Source: Cristatella mucedo (lineage: Eukaryota > Bryozoa > Phylactolaemata > Cristatellidae). From it: a DNA stretch of 64,000 nt. The notes under the pieces are model-generated. The model saw only the letters and a program-made list of their open reading frames with translations. It did not search any database and was not told the DNA's origin. Positions 22,027-32,918 of this stretch are shown here, one piece after another. The stretch is taken from positions 269,001 through 333,000 of the forward strand of contig WPIO01000031.1 in assembly GCA_009760855.2 (NCBI GenBank). Direction: 5' to 3'. The translations under genes and the position numbers were made by a program. Position 1 is the stretch's first letter. Every line of letters starts with the position of its first letter.

Positions 22027-22027
<1 letters not shown>
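21840..22027. repeat. Degenerate GAGAGCGCCCCGAG minisatellite
   Basis: The motif GAGAGCGCCCCGAG and close variants (GAGAGCGCTCCGAG, GAGATCGCTCCGAG) recur at irregular 15-25 bp spacing between two pure GA tracts, and again at 22072-22095. It looks like a minisatellite that grew out of GA repeats. Confidence 0.8.

Positions 22028-22071
<44 letters not shown>
22028..22071. repeat. (GA)n microsatellite
   Basis: About 43 bp of GA with purines on the plus strand, ending at CCCCGAGGAGAGAGC. Confidence 0.95.
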
Positions 22072-22074
<3 letters not shown>

Positions 22075-22436
22075 CGAGGAGAGAGCCCGAGCGCTCGGAC
22101 GGCGCACAGGCGGCGGCAGGCAGACACCGCGAGCTTCTCTAGCGGCCGCATGAAGGCCCGGCCCGATCGCAGCAGGCGGCGCCTAGGCGGCACCCGTGCT
22201 GTCTGCAGGTGGCTTGGTGTGACAGATTCCAGGTTGCTGCCGAGTGGGCGATCAGAACAGCCCCTCGCCGGCGCAGGCTGGATTTAAATTACGATCTCAG
22301 CTTCCGGAATGCGTGAAGCTCATCGCTATGCCGCCGGCATAGCTGGGACCAGGGGCGTAGCGGTGCTGAGGTGACGGGGGGGAGGGAGTGCTTCGACAGA
22401 GTCCGAATGAGCTCAGCTCCTCTGCCGAAGCTTGGT

Positions 22437-22733
22437 TAATAATAATAATAATAATGCACTTGATAAAGCGCCCTCAGAGAACTCAATCTCTTCGTAGGCG
22501 CTTTACATTTTCTGCAAAGGGAAACGCGATTGAATGGTGAGTAATATCATGCTTGATAAACAACATGAATAACATGATTAGGGGTGACATGCACAGGGTC
22601 AGCATGCAGGTGTGGTTAGTGGCAGCATGCACAGTGTCAGCATGAATAAGCACATAAAGGACGAATCTCAGGGATCCGCTAAATGCTGTCCTTAATAGGT
22701 TCGCTTTTAAATTCTTTTTAAATGCAGTCAAGC
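22437..22733 (-). mobile_element. LINE, 3' portion of an interrupted copy
   Basis: It runs on the minus strand from within the last coding codons (TAFKKNLKANL) through the 3' untranslated region and hairpin tail to TAATAATAAT. Its 5' part continues at 23223-24460, the two having been separated by a plus-strand LINE insertion. Confidence 0.9.
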
Positions 22734-23222
22734 CTTTGGCTCCAGCCTATCTTTCAGATATACTCGCCCATCAGGCCAAGCATCGTACCACCCAATTTTC
22801 GGAATCCAATTGTCTACCAATACCTCGTACAAACCTCAAATCCTTTGGAGACCGTGAATTTAGTTCGTATGCTCCCAAAGCCTGGAACTCCTTCCCGACC
22901 TGCTTCAGAACATCCCCTGACCTGACCACATTTAAAAAGAACTTAAAAAACACTCCTATTTAGGACAGCATTTAGTGGGTCCTATGATTCGTCCTTGATG
23001 TGCTTATGCGTGCTGACACTGTGCATGCTGCCACTAACCACATTTGCATGCTGACCCTGTGCATGTCACCCCTAGCCATGTTATTCATATTGTTTGTTTA
23101 TCAAGCATGATATTACTCACTACTCAATTGCATTTCCCTTTGCAGCAAATGTAAAGCGCCTAGGAAGAGATTGAGTTTTCTTAGGGCGCTTTATCAAGTG
23201 CACTATTATTATTATTATTATT
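22734..23222 (+). mobile_element. LINE copy inserted into another LINE
   Basis: Plus-strand copy starting at the LAPAYLSDIL equivalent and continuing with FGDREFSSYAPKAWNSFP, a stop, 3' untranslated region, hairpin tail and (ATT)n. Its ends interrupt the minus-strand LINE exactly where that copy is missing nothing but a few shared bases (TCAAG on the left, AAG on the right). Confidence 0.9.
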
Positions 23223-24460
23223 AAGTCGGAGGATGTTGTGACGCAAATCGGGATTGAGTTACAGGCTTTGGGAGCATACGAACTAAATGCACGGTCTCCG
23301 AAGGATTTGAGGTTTGTACGATGTATTGGTTAACTGTAGGATTCCGAAAAGCGGGTGGTAAGATGCTTGGCCTGGTGGGGGAGTAGATCTGATTGGTAAG
23401 CTGGAGCCAAAGAATGAAGTGACCTAAAAGCGAGTGACAAAACCTTGAAATCGACCCATTGCTTGACTGGTAGCCAGTGCAGGTCGGCGAGAAGTGGTGT
23501 GATGTAGCAACTGCGACACTCACGACAGACAAGCCTAGCTGCAAAGTTTTGCACCTGCTGCAATCGCCTGATTGCACCTGCCGGTAGGCCAGCAAGCAGT
23601 AAGTTCCAGAAGTCAAGATGGGATGTCACAAATGCATGGACCAAATTAGACGTGGTATCCTTATCTAAACAAGCCCGAATTTTAGCAATGTTATGTAGCT
23701 GAAGTCGGCAGACTTGACTGTGGAGCTGATGTGGTCGTCTAACGAGAGGTCACTTTGGAACATGACACCTAGATTTCGAGCTGATTCAACTGGAGATATG
23801 CTGGCAGAGCCAATTTTGAGAGACAGCCTTTCCAATCTCTGAATCCACTGGGTTTGCCTGTAACTAGTAAGTTAGTTGTATCATCGTTTAGTTTTAGAAA
23901 ATTTGCTGCCATTCATGTGCGGATGCCATCAATACATGCAGCAAGTGAGTTGACAGAACTCGAGGTGCTAGAAGGCTGGGAGGGATCAAAGCAAAGGTAC
24001 AACTGAGTGTCATCCGCACAGAAGTGAAAGTCTAGGTTGTGCTTGGCTATTACGTCAGCAAGAGGGAGAGTATAAACTGTAAAAAGAAGCGGACCTTGCA
24101 TGGAGCCCTGAGGTACCCCATATTTCATAGGTACCTCGGATGATCTTTGTCCATTCACGTCAATGCTCTGGAGTGTCCCACTGAAATAGGACCTGGACCA
24201 TTGCAGAGCAGTGCCAGTGATGCCTGGGCGAGATGGGCCAGAGACGCTCTAGAAGAACTCGGTGATCGATAGTATCAAAAGCTGCCGAAAGATCGAGCAA
24301 AACAAGCAGAGACACTCTACCTATGTTCGCATTCTTAAGTAGGTCGTTGTACACCCTGAGCAATGCTGACTTTGTGGAGTGATCAGCTCTAAAGCCAGAC
24401 TGGAACTTACTAGCAAGGTTTGAAGTTTCAATATACGAGTTCAGCCGGTCTTCCACGATC
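23223..24460 (-). mobile_element. LINE, 5' portion of the interrupted copy (RT core)
   Basis: The minus strand encodes RERIVEDRLNSYIETSN, FQSGFRADHSTKSAL, LSAAFDTIDHRVLLERL, YGVPQGSMQGPLLF, FHFCADDTQLYL (YADD changed to CADD), LVHAFVTSHLDFWNLLL and VQNFAARLVCRECRSC. It extends further 5' than the copy at 8328. Frameshifts near 24180-24240 and a stop after CIDGIRT (about 23915) inactivate it. It still reads VQNFAARL where the 8328 copy has a deletion, so it is a useful reference for the consensus. Confidence 0.93.
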
Positions 24461-24469
24461 CGTTCCCGC

Positions 24470-25185
24470 GGTTGCAGTTCACTCTGAGCCTCCAGCTCCG
24501 CGGTCCATGCTTTGCCGGCGGCACTTACATGGCGGCATGCGGGGCTGCCAGCTCTCGCTCAGCGTTTTCCAAGGCGAAAAGCTAAGTGAGCAGTTTCTCG
24601 ACACCTGAATGCATGTCCAGCTCTCACGGACTTGAGGGGCGCTATACAAAATAATTACTATTTCTATTCCCATTAGTAGCCGATTCGGTGGCTTTGGTCC
24701 TGCACCTCGCCACTGCCACCGAGCCCTTCTGCTTCGCTGCTGCTCCTCCTCGCGCTGCTGCTTCTCCTGCGCACCTGCTGCTGCTCCTCTCGCGGCGTTA
24801 GTCTTGCCAAAAGTCGTGTTGGCTTTTAGAATCCCTAGCTCCGAGAAGATGTGAGAAGGTTCGAGTAGACTCGCACCACTGCATCGGGCGATTGAGCCCC
24901 CCCCCCACCCAGTGTAGGTCTGCCGCCGTCACGGCCGTTGACCTATGAGCCTGCCAGGCAGCGCCGTTCCTCGCCTCCTTGTTTCTGTCGACGACAGCCG
25001 TCTGCAGGCGGCAAAGCAAAGCCTTCGCCATGTACGAAGAGGGAAATGATTTGAATTAAATAATAGATGAATGAAAACTCCCTCGTATACAGCTTGAAAG
25101 CAACCTGGAATATTCAAGTGCCCGCTGATTCATTATCCAGTGGTTAATTAAGTGGATCCCGTGTTTAATTAAGGTATTCTCGCTA
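24470..25185. other. Intergenic, nothing recognised
   Basis: It includes a CTG/CTC-rich run (24725-24785) that reads as a leucine string but has no ATG in frame after a stop. No gene or repeat family was assigned. Confidence 0.5.
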
Positions 25186-25189
25186 CCGC

Positions 25190-25276
25190 GTTGAATTCGA
25201 TGGCCGAGGTCGTAGGTTTGAGCGTGTGGCATGTGTGAAGCACCTAAATAGAGATTAAGTTCTCTTGGGAGATATG
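25190..25276 (+). mobile_element. SINE, family B (LINE-tailed)
   Basis: The tRNA-like end GATGGCCGAGGTCGTAGGTT is followed by TGTGAAGCACCTAAATAGAG and ATTAAGTTCTCTTGGGAG. That tail is the LINE hairpin sequence with few changes. An AT microsatellite follows (25277-25312). Confidence 0.72.
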
Positions 25277-25280
25277 CAAT

Positions 25281-25312
<32 letters not shown>
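25277..25312. repeat. (AT)n microsatellite
   Basis: Pure AT dinucleotides directly after a SINE B tail, perhaps grown from the SINE's AT-rich 3' end. Confidence 0.95.
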
Positions 25313-25317
<5 letters not shown>

Positions 25318-25503
25318 GGAATATGCGTTGCATATAAAAACGAAACTCTGGAGAATGCTGCTGGTTTCGGTACGAGCAACGTTAGATGGCCCAGTAACAC
25401 GTGTTTAAATACACCAGCGCCCATGTAACTGTATATAAAAATAAATAAATATATACGTATATATATATATGATTTATTGAAGTTTTTAACTTACATATAT
25501 AGA

Positions 25504-25960
25504 TTAGCTGGTGGTGCCTACCCTGCCGGGGTCGCGAGTGCTACCAGTGCGTTCAGGCTCAGGAACAGGGACCACACGGCTTCGGAGCCGGTTATGGCGT
25601 CGGAGCCGCGAAGCCCGAAGCCGGTGCAACGCGGTTTGCTCTGTTCGTGGAATGCCGAGGTTCGCACGGCAAGCTTCATCGTTTGGCCATCCGCTGCCGA
25701 GTGCCCCGATCACGAAGGGCCTCATCGCTACAGACCGATAGCCAGCGGTCACGAAAGACCGGGCAATTGCTGCATATTTATCGGTCTTGTTCCGGGCTGC
25801 CACCATCAGAGCATCATCGCTGCCGTCGAACGGCACAGTCACACCAACGATTACCATTGTGGTGCCGTTGTATATCACCAGGTCCGGCTCTTAAGCCGGA
25901 CCGCCGGCAAGCGGGAGGGTTCGGCCAGCCGACTTGCAGGTGAGTGTGGTGGCCGGAAGA
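25504..25960 (-). pseudogene. RLE-type LINE fragment (R2/NeSL-like endonuclease domain)
   Basis: The minus strand encodes PDLVIYNGTTMVIVGVTVPF ... ARNKTDKYAAIARSF ... PFVIGALGSGWPND. The PDL-x(10-12)-V-x-VTVP and K-x-x-KY blocks match the restriction-like endonuclease at the C-terminus of R2/NeSL-group LINEs. Normally the second block reads VDVTVP; here the Asp is Gly. A frameshift precedes PDLV and the upstream RT is absent. This is a different LINE lineage from the abundant one. AT microsatellites lie on both sides (25452-25470, 25985-26012). Assignment rests on motif memory. Confidence 0.6.
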
Positions 25961-25980
25961 GCTCCGATTCGGCGGCTTGG

Positions 25981-25984
<4 letters not shown>

Positions 25985-26021
<37 letters not shown>

Positions 26022-26090
26022 ATATATAAATAAATATATATGTATATATATATGTGTGTGTGTGTGTGTGCGTGTGTGTGTGTGTGTGTG
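25985..26090. repeat. Compound (AT)n-(GT)n microsatellite
   Basis: AT dinucleotides, a short ATGT/ATAA transition, then (GT)n with one CGTG interruption. Confidence 0.95.
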
Positions 26091-26255
26091 TATAATTCAT
26101 TTGTGTAGCCCATAAGAAGACTTTATCTCTATCCAGACGCTTTATGTGTGCCGCCGCCGGTCTCGAGCTCACGACCTTGGCCGTTGGAGGTGAACACCTT
26201 ACCTTCCGGGCCCTTTCTGATGAGAGCATTCTACCGCCGACTCAGCCACGCCTCT
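26091..26255 (-). mobile_element. SINE, family B (LINE-tailed)
   Basis: The plus strand reads TATAATTCATTTGTGTAGCC, then AAGACTTTATCTCTATCCAG, then CGCTTTATGTGTG and GAGCTCACGACCTTGG. That is the reverse complement of a tRNA-like head joined to the LINE-type hairpin tail. The head region extends to about 26255 (GACTCAGCC). Confidence 0.78.
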
Positions 26256-27789
26256 CAATTTCTTTTTGTTGTGTGAGATAAAGTGTGCTAGCTGCATTAT
26301 GAAGGCCGGGTGCCGCGAAGACTTTGCTCGCGCAGTAGAGAACTCTAAGCCTGCGTAATCTCTTCGGTTCTTGGATGCGACATACAGGGAGATAGGCAGA
26401 GATAAATGTACATTTTCATGCGAGTTTGCTAGTATTTCGGGCAGCTCTATTTAGCTCAATGAGGCAACTCAGATTGTTACCTACCTAAAAACTGATTTAT
26501 GCGTTTAGGGGCTTATTGTGCACGAAGTATGTAGGGCTCGCGAAGCATGAAACACGGTCAGCATATTGTACCAGTTAGAAATTAACACAGCGTTTCCACC
26601 CGTTGCCTTCTTGCAGTTCCGCAGGGCACTCCGAAGGCAGGCGCCGAAATCGTTCGTGGCACTCTCATTTCCCTAGCTGTTCGTAAGCGAGGCTCCTGCA
26701 GGAAAACGGCGACCCTTTTCAGCATTTCCACCTTATGCATTTCCGGTATGCCATATGCGCCGTGAGAGCCACGGCCAGCGTGTGTACAGTTCGCTCGGTT
26801 GTCCGAACCGGTTGTCTCTCTCCCTGAGACATCTCAGCGTCGGCCGGTGGGAAATATGTGCCATTCGCACACTCTGCACACCCTGCCTGCCACCAGCCTG
26901 CCGAGATCGGCCGTAAATTCGTAAAATGCGAAATTCGCCAAGTTTGCCGACGCAAAAGAGACGGTACATTTGACTGACGGGAACTCGAAACCGACTGGCT
27001 CTGAGAGTGTGTTTCAAACTTCGCGCATCCGGTTGGCCAGCGAGCTAGCGGCGGCTTGGTTTGCTTTAACCAGGAATTCTAACATCAAGTGCGAGAAGGC
27101 GTCAAGTGCGAGAGCGAGTCGGTCGGTAGGAGCGACCTCACTCACTATCACCGGTGCACGAGCTTGTGCACTCCAGTTCTCGAAATCTTGGCGGGAGTAC
27201 TCCCGAGCAACGACCGCACGCCGACCTCTTTGGGTTGCGAAGTAGACAGTAGCACAGCTCGGCGGACGGACGGACGGATGGAGGGCCCTCACGACCCACC
27301 CACAGACAAGTCAAAATTTCAAGTAGAACATACAGCAGCGATACGCGAGAGCCTTTATTAGCACAGCATGGGAGACAGCCCAGCCTTGACCCCTCGCGTA
27401 CCGATAAAATGTCATAACCTATCCCCCTCTGCTGCTCCCCTAAAGATGGCATTGGTATTTAGTCAAGTCTCAAGGTCGCCCAGCATTGCTGGAGGTTTGA
27501 CAGCTCGTGACCTTGAATGCGTAGCCGACCGAGGATCAGGTTGCTCAATACCTCACTGCTCAGTTGTCCAGACCCGTGGTAGCAGATGGTGATAGGCTGT
27601 CCGCAATCGATTCAACGCCTGGATGGGCCGAGTATCCGGGTATCGTAGCGTAGACAATGCAGGACAGGAATCCGAAGCCTCCGAACGATCCTCCGTGGAC
27701 TCTGGTTGTTGTGCGTCGTCACTGTTATCCTGAAGTATGTGTTCTTAATCATTCAGCTCCCTGAAATGAGACTTTCTCTTCCGCATCAT
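26256..27789. other. Intergenic, no recognised gene
   Basis: Short open frames on both strands at 26720-27450 overlap one another and resemble nothing known to me. 27250-27280 has a brief GGACGGAC repeat. Confidence 0.45.
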
Positions 27790-27930
27790 ACATGCAGTGC
27801 TTGGAGATCGCTCTCAAGGGTCTTCTAAACGTGCCTACAGCGTGCAGTGCGATAGTCTACCGGCGGTGCCAAACCGGAAGCACAAAGACAAAAGAGAGAC
27901 GAGAGAGACAGATAGACAGACAGACAGAAG

Positions 27931-28079
<149 letters not shown>

Positions 28080-28717
28080 AGGGCGAGAGACAAACAGGCA
28101 GACAGAGACTGAGAGACAGGCGGACAGAGACAGACAGAGAGCGTAAGTCGAAGGCGAAGCCGTCGTACTTGTTTCCATCTGTCGGCTTTTCCGGAGCTAC
28201 TTACACATTTTTTTCTAGTTCCTGCCTTAAATAATAGGGCGTAATGCTTCTTGTTGACCGGATGTTGCCTAAATCTCGCCAAGTAAGCACAATTTTTTTC
28301 CATAATCTGGTTTGGACGCGTTTGGGAAAGTAGGACGGAGAAGCATTCGTCGAATATGGATAGTTTTTGGAGCCAGAAACCCTCCCTGAAGATCCTAGAT
28401 TGCAATTGTGTGTGCTACAAAACGGACTCATTCTGCAATTGGCCACTGACGAGCCGACAGCGGTCGGCACAGTGAGACTACAGCACTGCTTCGCGGACCA
28501 CTTAGACGATGCAAAACATTTGGGTAATGCATGGGTTTACCACAAACAATCAATTGCTGTTATTGGGCCACCGCCATTGCCACAAATCGACGTATTGGCA
28601 TTCCAAACATGACACGTGTACATTTGGGTATTTGAGGCAAGACACACAAGATAAGCTGCAGTCAACGACAGATTCCACTGAAAGTGATTAATGAAAATCG
28701 CATGAATATTTTGCTGA

Positions 28718-29045
28718 GACCTTCTCCTTTCCGCTCCCTTGTCGGTTCCCTTCCCTCTCCTCGTCCCTCCCCTCTTCCCCTCTTGTCTCTCATCTCCAGT
28801 CGCCTCCTGTTCACTAATCTTCCCTACTCATGCCTCCTCTTTTCCTCTCACCTCCTCTCCTAACCCTCCTGTCTACTCCTCTCTTTTTCTCTCATCTTCT
28901 GTGCCCGTCCTCTCCCCTCCTTATCTATTTTTGCACTCGCCAGTTTATCTCCCTCTGCTTCTCCACGACGCTAGCTGTCCTCTCTTCTCTCCCTCCTTTG
29001 CTCGCCCTCATGTCCAGGCATGCCCGCTTCTCTAACTTTGCTGCT
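28718..29045. repeat. Pyrimidine-rich tract
   Basis: About 330 bp strongly enriched in C and T on the plus strand (TCCCTCCCC, TTCCTCTC and so on) without a fixed period. The long Ser/Leu/Pro frame across it is compositional. Confidence 0.8.
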
Positions 29046-29339
29046 CTGTCTTCCTACTGACAGGTTTCGCCTGAATGTCAGCCCTAACTTGATCTGTGCT
29101 TCGCGTCTCTTATCCATTCCTGCGAGGCCGACTGCTATGAAGTCACTGCTGTGCTACCGTGGCTCTTAAGACAACTTTAAACACACTGTACACTGCAATC
29201 TCGTTTGGCAAATGGGCAACCTCACGAAACCTAGAGACCACATCCGTATAAGCTATGTAGACTCGTTTTCATAGATGTCACCTGCATATCCATGGGAGGA
29301 CCGGCACCTCAATAGCATGGCTCTGAAGGACAGATTTAA

Positions 29340-29800
29340 CACTGCTAAAATGCACTGCCAGAGTCTGCTATGCAACCGGAATGGTCGTAAGCCAAAACAC
29401 CATGAGCAGATGGCATAACGAATAATGCGCTGGTGGCCAATTGCAAGCTATTGTTGACTGTGCGGCACAACAAAGAAAGGCTAGTTTTTGCTTTCCGATC
29501 CCGACATTGGACAGCATCTGAGAAGCGACTCATGGGTGACCCGATCATGGCAGTGCCTCTGTGCTACCAAAGTCCAGATGTTTCTTAATAATGTTCTTCA
29601 CAGTACCCTCTGAGATCTCCAGCCTCATCGTGATTTCTATGTTTAATGGCCATCTCCATGCAGCAACAACAAAATCGTTCTTGTACCCTCAGAAAGATGT
29701 GCAACTGGTGGCTGGTCGCATACCGTGTGTTTCCATGGCTAGAGCTGGCATCAAGAGGTAAGGAGACACCCGGGTACCTTAGCTCATCATTGGCCGAGGC
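29340..29800 (-). pseudogene. Possible Tc1/mariner-like transposase remnant
   Basis: The minus strand around 29560-29650 reads EITMRLEISEGTVKNIIKKH followed by GSTEALP, a stop, SGHP. It resembles the helix-turn-helix of Tc1-type transposases (I-x-x-x-L-x-IS-x-x-TV-x-x-I) followed by a degenerate GRPR-type linker. Two stops follow within 10 codons and no DDE core was seen. Weak evidence, motif-based only. Confidence 0.35.
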
Positions 29801-29850
29801 ATCGTTGGTGACTGGGCCAAAATAGGTTCTGCTGGATGGCATCCAAGAGG

Positions 29851-29907
29851 GGCTCTTCTGTCGCTATACAAAAGAGGCTGTTAAATCAGCTAGTATTAAT
29901 TTATTAT
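29851..29907 (+). mobile_element. SINE family A, 3' end
   Basis: GGGGCTCTTCTGTCGCTATA then GAGGCTGTTAAATCAGCTAG. The tRNA-like head is missing. Confidence 0.7.
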
Positions 29908-30119
29908 TGGGTTGTTAAGTCACGTGACCAGACATCCCCATCAGTTTAAATATGGGAACGGTTGACTCGGTTGCCAACGAATGCTTACACTTTAATAATT
30001 AGTAGCTTAATGACTTACTCGAGTACTGGCATTAGCAACAACCGAACTCAGATCGATGGACCATATATATATAGATAGATAGATAGATATATGCGCTGAT
30101 CTCCAAAATCGAATAATCG

Positions 30120-30171
30120 AATAAGCACCACATATACAGATGCCTGCACACACATGTCGTCCCTCGGATAT

Positions 30172-30252
<81 letters not shown>

Positions 30253-30278
30253 AAGTGTCTGTATATGTGGTGCTTATT
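30120..30278. repeat. Inverted repeat flanking a (GT)n microsatellite
   Basis: Arms at 30120-30147 and 30251-30278 match at 25 of 28 positions when one is reversed. Between them lie 25 bp of unique DNA and about 75 bp of GT (30177-30251), whose left neighbour also contains CACACACATG. The structure can fold back on itself. Confidence 0.88.
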
Positions 30279-31860
30279 GCTGAACCTGCCGTCCGTAAGC
30301 AGTAAACTCCCCAAATGATAACAGAGCGCTATATTGAGTAAAGACTATGCCATGTATTCCATGGTAGTTGAAACCACGACCCCCGAAACCATTTGTGATG
30401 TCACATGCTGGCTTATACAGTGCAAGATATTTTTTAAGAGATGTGTCATGCATGCATGCTAATTAGTTGTTATACTTATCGTTGGTTACTGCCCCTCGAT
30501 TTGTTGTGCCTTGGCATTACGCGTTGCCGTTTTCTCACTGTGTGCAATGTAATCGCCATAACTTCTACGTCTGCCCGCTAATAAAAAGAAACCACGCATC
30601 TGGCTGGAGATCTATTGCTTACTGTTAAAAGGCATATAGCATTGAGCGCTTGAGCCTTCCTATAGATAATCACAACAGAATTTCAGCTTTTTTTCAAATC
30701 AACTACCGATTAGTTGTTGCTGAGACCGCAGCAAAGACCGAACTGGCACTCGTCGTGTTGGCTTCTCATCTTTTCGCTACTCTTGGTTAATCAAATCAAA
30801 ACATATATATTTAAAATTTGATCTTGAGAACATACACTCGAGCTCCAAATTATCCAGTAAAGGCATTTCACCGTTCCATACCAAGCCGAGTCTGTCGCCG
30901 TGCGAAATTCTGTAGCATCTTCAGTTTCTGCCACAACATCTCCCACTATCAGGGGTCTGTGAACGCCCGTTTTAGGCAGGAGCCCAGTCGAGAAGATGCT
31001 GAATTTAGACAAGCTGCGGCTCGACGTCAACCAGACGATCTTTGCTGACGACGTCAGCCTGTCGCTGTCCTATAACTCGTCAGTCTTGCAGCAGCTCGAC
31101 GGCATTTCGCTCGAGATGAGGCTCGAGAAGTCCATCCTGGGCATGCCGTTCAAGCTGCCCTGTCTACCTTCGAAGAAGCACCCTGCGGTGCTGGTCGGAT
31201 CGTGGTGCGTACCGGCTGCAGCAGCAGCTGCCGCCTGCTGATCGCTACTTAGCGCCAGCAGCGGAAGCCAGCCGACGCAATGCAGGCTCTGTGAGACTGT
31301 CATGGCTGCATCGAGGCTGTGCACTGTGCCGCCAGACGGCAGGACTATCTCCTCCTGAAAACTAGTGGTTGAGAATAATACCTCGGCCCAGGCTGACCGA
31401 AACACTAGCCTGCTCAGATGAGACCTCCTGCTCGTCCCCCCCCCCGGCGACTTGATGTTTTCTGACGGTTGCTGCAACTGTCACGAGTTTTCAAAAGCAC
31501 TACTTGCCACTTTGCTAGCCGGTAGTGGGCAAGTGATTAGAATGTGAGACGTCCTGCATTTGAGTGCAGTATTGGTGGTCACGAGCTCAACAGATTAAGC
31601 ATCAACAAATTAATCTCAATTTAAATATTTGCATGCGAGCTAACTCATTTTCACGCGAGCCTCTTTGACATACGTGATCGAGGATTGTGCCGTGCCTCAC
31701 TTGCGATCCATACTTTCCTACACTCCCTAGCTTATTTTACCTTTGGCTGCACTGGCAGACACGAGAATTCGTTCTCTTGGTGAGTTCTGCCGCAAGCACC
31801 TGCTGCCTTTTATCTTCGCAGCACATACAAAGACCTGTGCAGTGTGCTTCCGTCCAGTAA
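30279..31860. other. Intergenic, no firm gene
   Basis: A plus-strand frame at 30996-31241 contains NQTIFADDVSLSLSY, superficially like an RT catalytic motif, but nothing around it supports this. 31535-31610 may be the worn head of a SINE. Confidence 0.35.
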
Positions 31861-32086
31861 ATGCCGTGAGCCACCAAGTGAGCGTTCGCTTCCTTGCTCC
31901 TGCACCAAGATAGAACGACAGTCGCGTGGCAAGACTCGGATGCTCACCCTATTCCTGCCCAGCGAACTCGTGACAGCGTATTTGAACCTCTCCAATGTAA
32001 GTGGACCGCCGTTTTGACTGATCGTGACCTCGTCTTCTCCCGTCTGTGTGCACGGGATTGTGCTTCTGTCTTCTTGTTTTCTTTGC

Positions 32087-32266
32087 GAGGATGCAGCGAC
32101 GTGCTCAACGTTCTCGGCACACACATGCGCTTGCTTTGCGTACTTCAATTGGAGACGTGATTGCTTTGCACGCTCCAATCGTGGACGCACGTGCTCAACA
32201 TGCTCTGATCAGAGGCGTGTTTGCCCAACGAGCTCCGACATGCTTACGCCGAACAAGCGCTCATAG
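32087..32266. repeat. Six diverged 30-bp tandem repeats
   Basis: Units start at 32087, 32117, 32147, 32177, 32207 and 32237, each 30 bp, sharing a core like GACGTGCTCAACATGCTC. Because 30 is divisible by 3, one plus-strand frame is open across the units as a 10-residue repeat (for example GDVIALHAPI, VDARAQHALI). No longer gene context was recognised. Confidence 0.75.
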
Positions 32267-32577
32267 TCGGTCATTTTATGGCATGCCGTTCCTGTCAGCC
32301 AAGTACGGCACCGGTCTGCTTTGAGCTTGCAGTTCAGGACGAGACATGCGCTACATGCTCAATCTGTGGACATTGGCGTTGCGTCGTGGTCTTAGGATAA
32401 ATAACTGCGTTGGCAGGCAAGAGTCGCAAGAAACCCCGGAGGTTTCCTGACCGTCTAATAGGACTAGAACAAGGCAAAAAAAATTACCTAAAGTTGCTCA
32501 CGCATTGTAATTAAGCAAACTCAATTCAAGACCCCGGGTCTAAGAAATGCAAAACTCAGTTAATGTAGGGTATATGT

Positions 32578-32750
32578 CGGCTGATTCAACAGCCTCATAT
32601 ACATAGAAATAGATGAAACTTAGAGCATATCACTCCGCCCCACTGGGCAAGAAAGATTGCCTGCTGCATGACTTGAACTGCCTGCTGCATGACTTGAACT
32701 TACTACCTGCATTGTGAAATGAGAGCACCTTAGCCTTGGATTTAGATTGA
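32578..32750 (-). mobile_element. tRNA-headed SINE, family A
   Basis: The plus strand begins GGCTGATTCAACAGCCTC (tail, reversed), then CACTGGGCAAGAAAGATTG-like body and a tRNA-like head ending near 32750. Part of the head is duplicated in tandem: 20 bp beginning TGCCTGCTGC, twice, at 32660-32699. Confidence 0.72.
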
Positions 32751-32759
32751 GTTCTAATT

Positions 32760-32918
32760 TGCTGAGCAAACATGCTCGCTCTTCACGACCGAGGTCGTGG
32801 GTTTGAATTCTGAAGTGGGCGATTCTCTATTGAAAACTTCCAGTGGTATTCATAGCCGCTCAGGCTCTTCTCCCGCTATACAAATGAGGCTGTTAAATCA
32901 GCTAATATTTCATTTCAT
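32760..32918 (+). mobile_element. tRNA-headed SINE, family A, head-to-head with the previous copy
   Basis: GCTCGCTCTTCACGACCGAG, GGTCGTGGGTTTGAATTCTG (B box), GTGGGCGATTCTCTATTG, CTCTTCTCCCGCTATACAAA and the tail GAGGCTGTTAAATCAGCTAA. A well-kept copy. Confidence 0.85.

Noticed and set aside
24700-24800. Leucine-string signal peptide
   Set aside because: The frame has an upstream TAG and no ATG; the run comes from CTG/CTC repeats.
30996-31241. FADDV motif as reverse transcriptase
   Set aside because: Only four or five residues fit. No other RT motif lies upstream or downstream, and the rest is Ala-rich low complexity.
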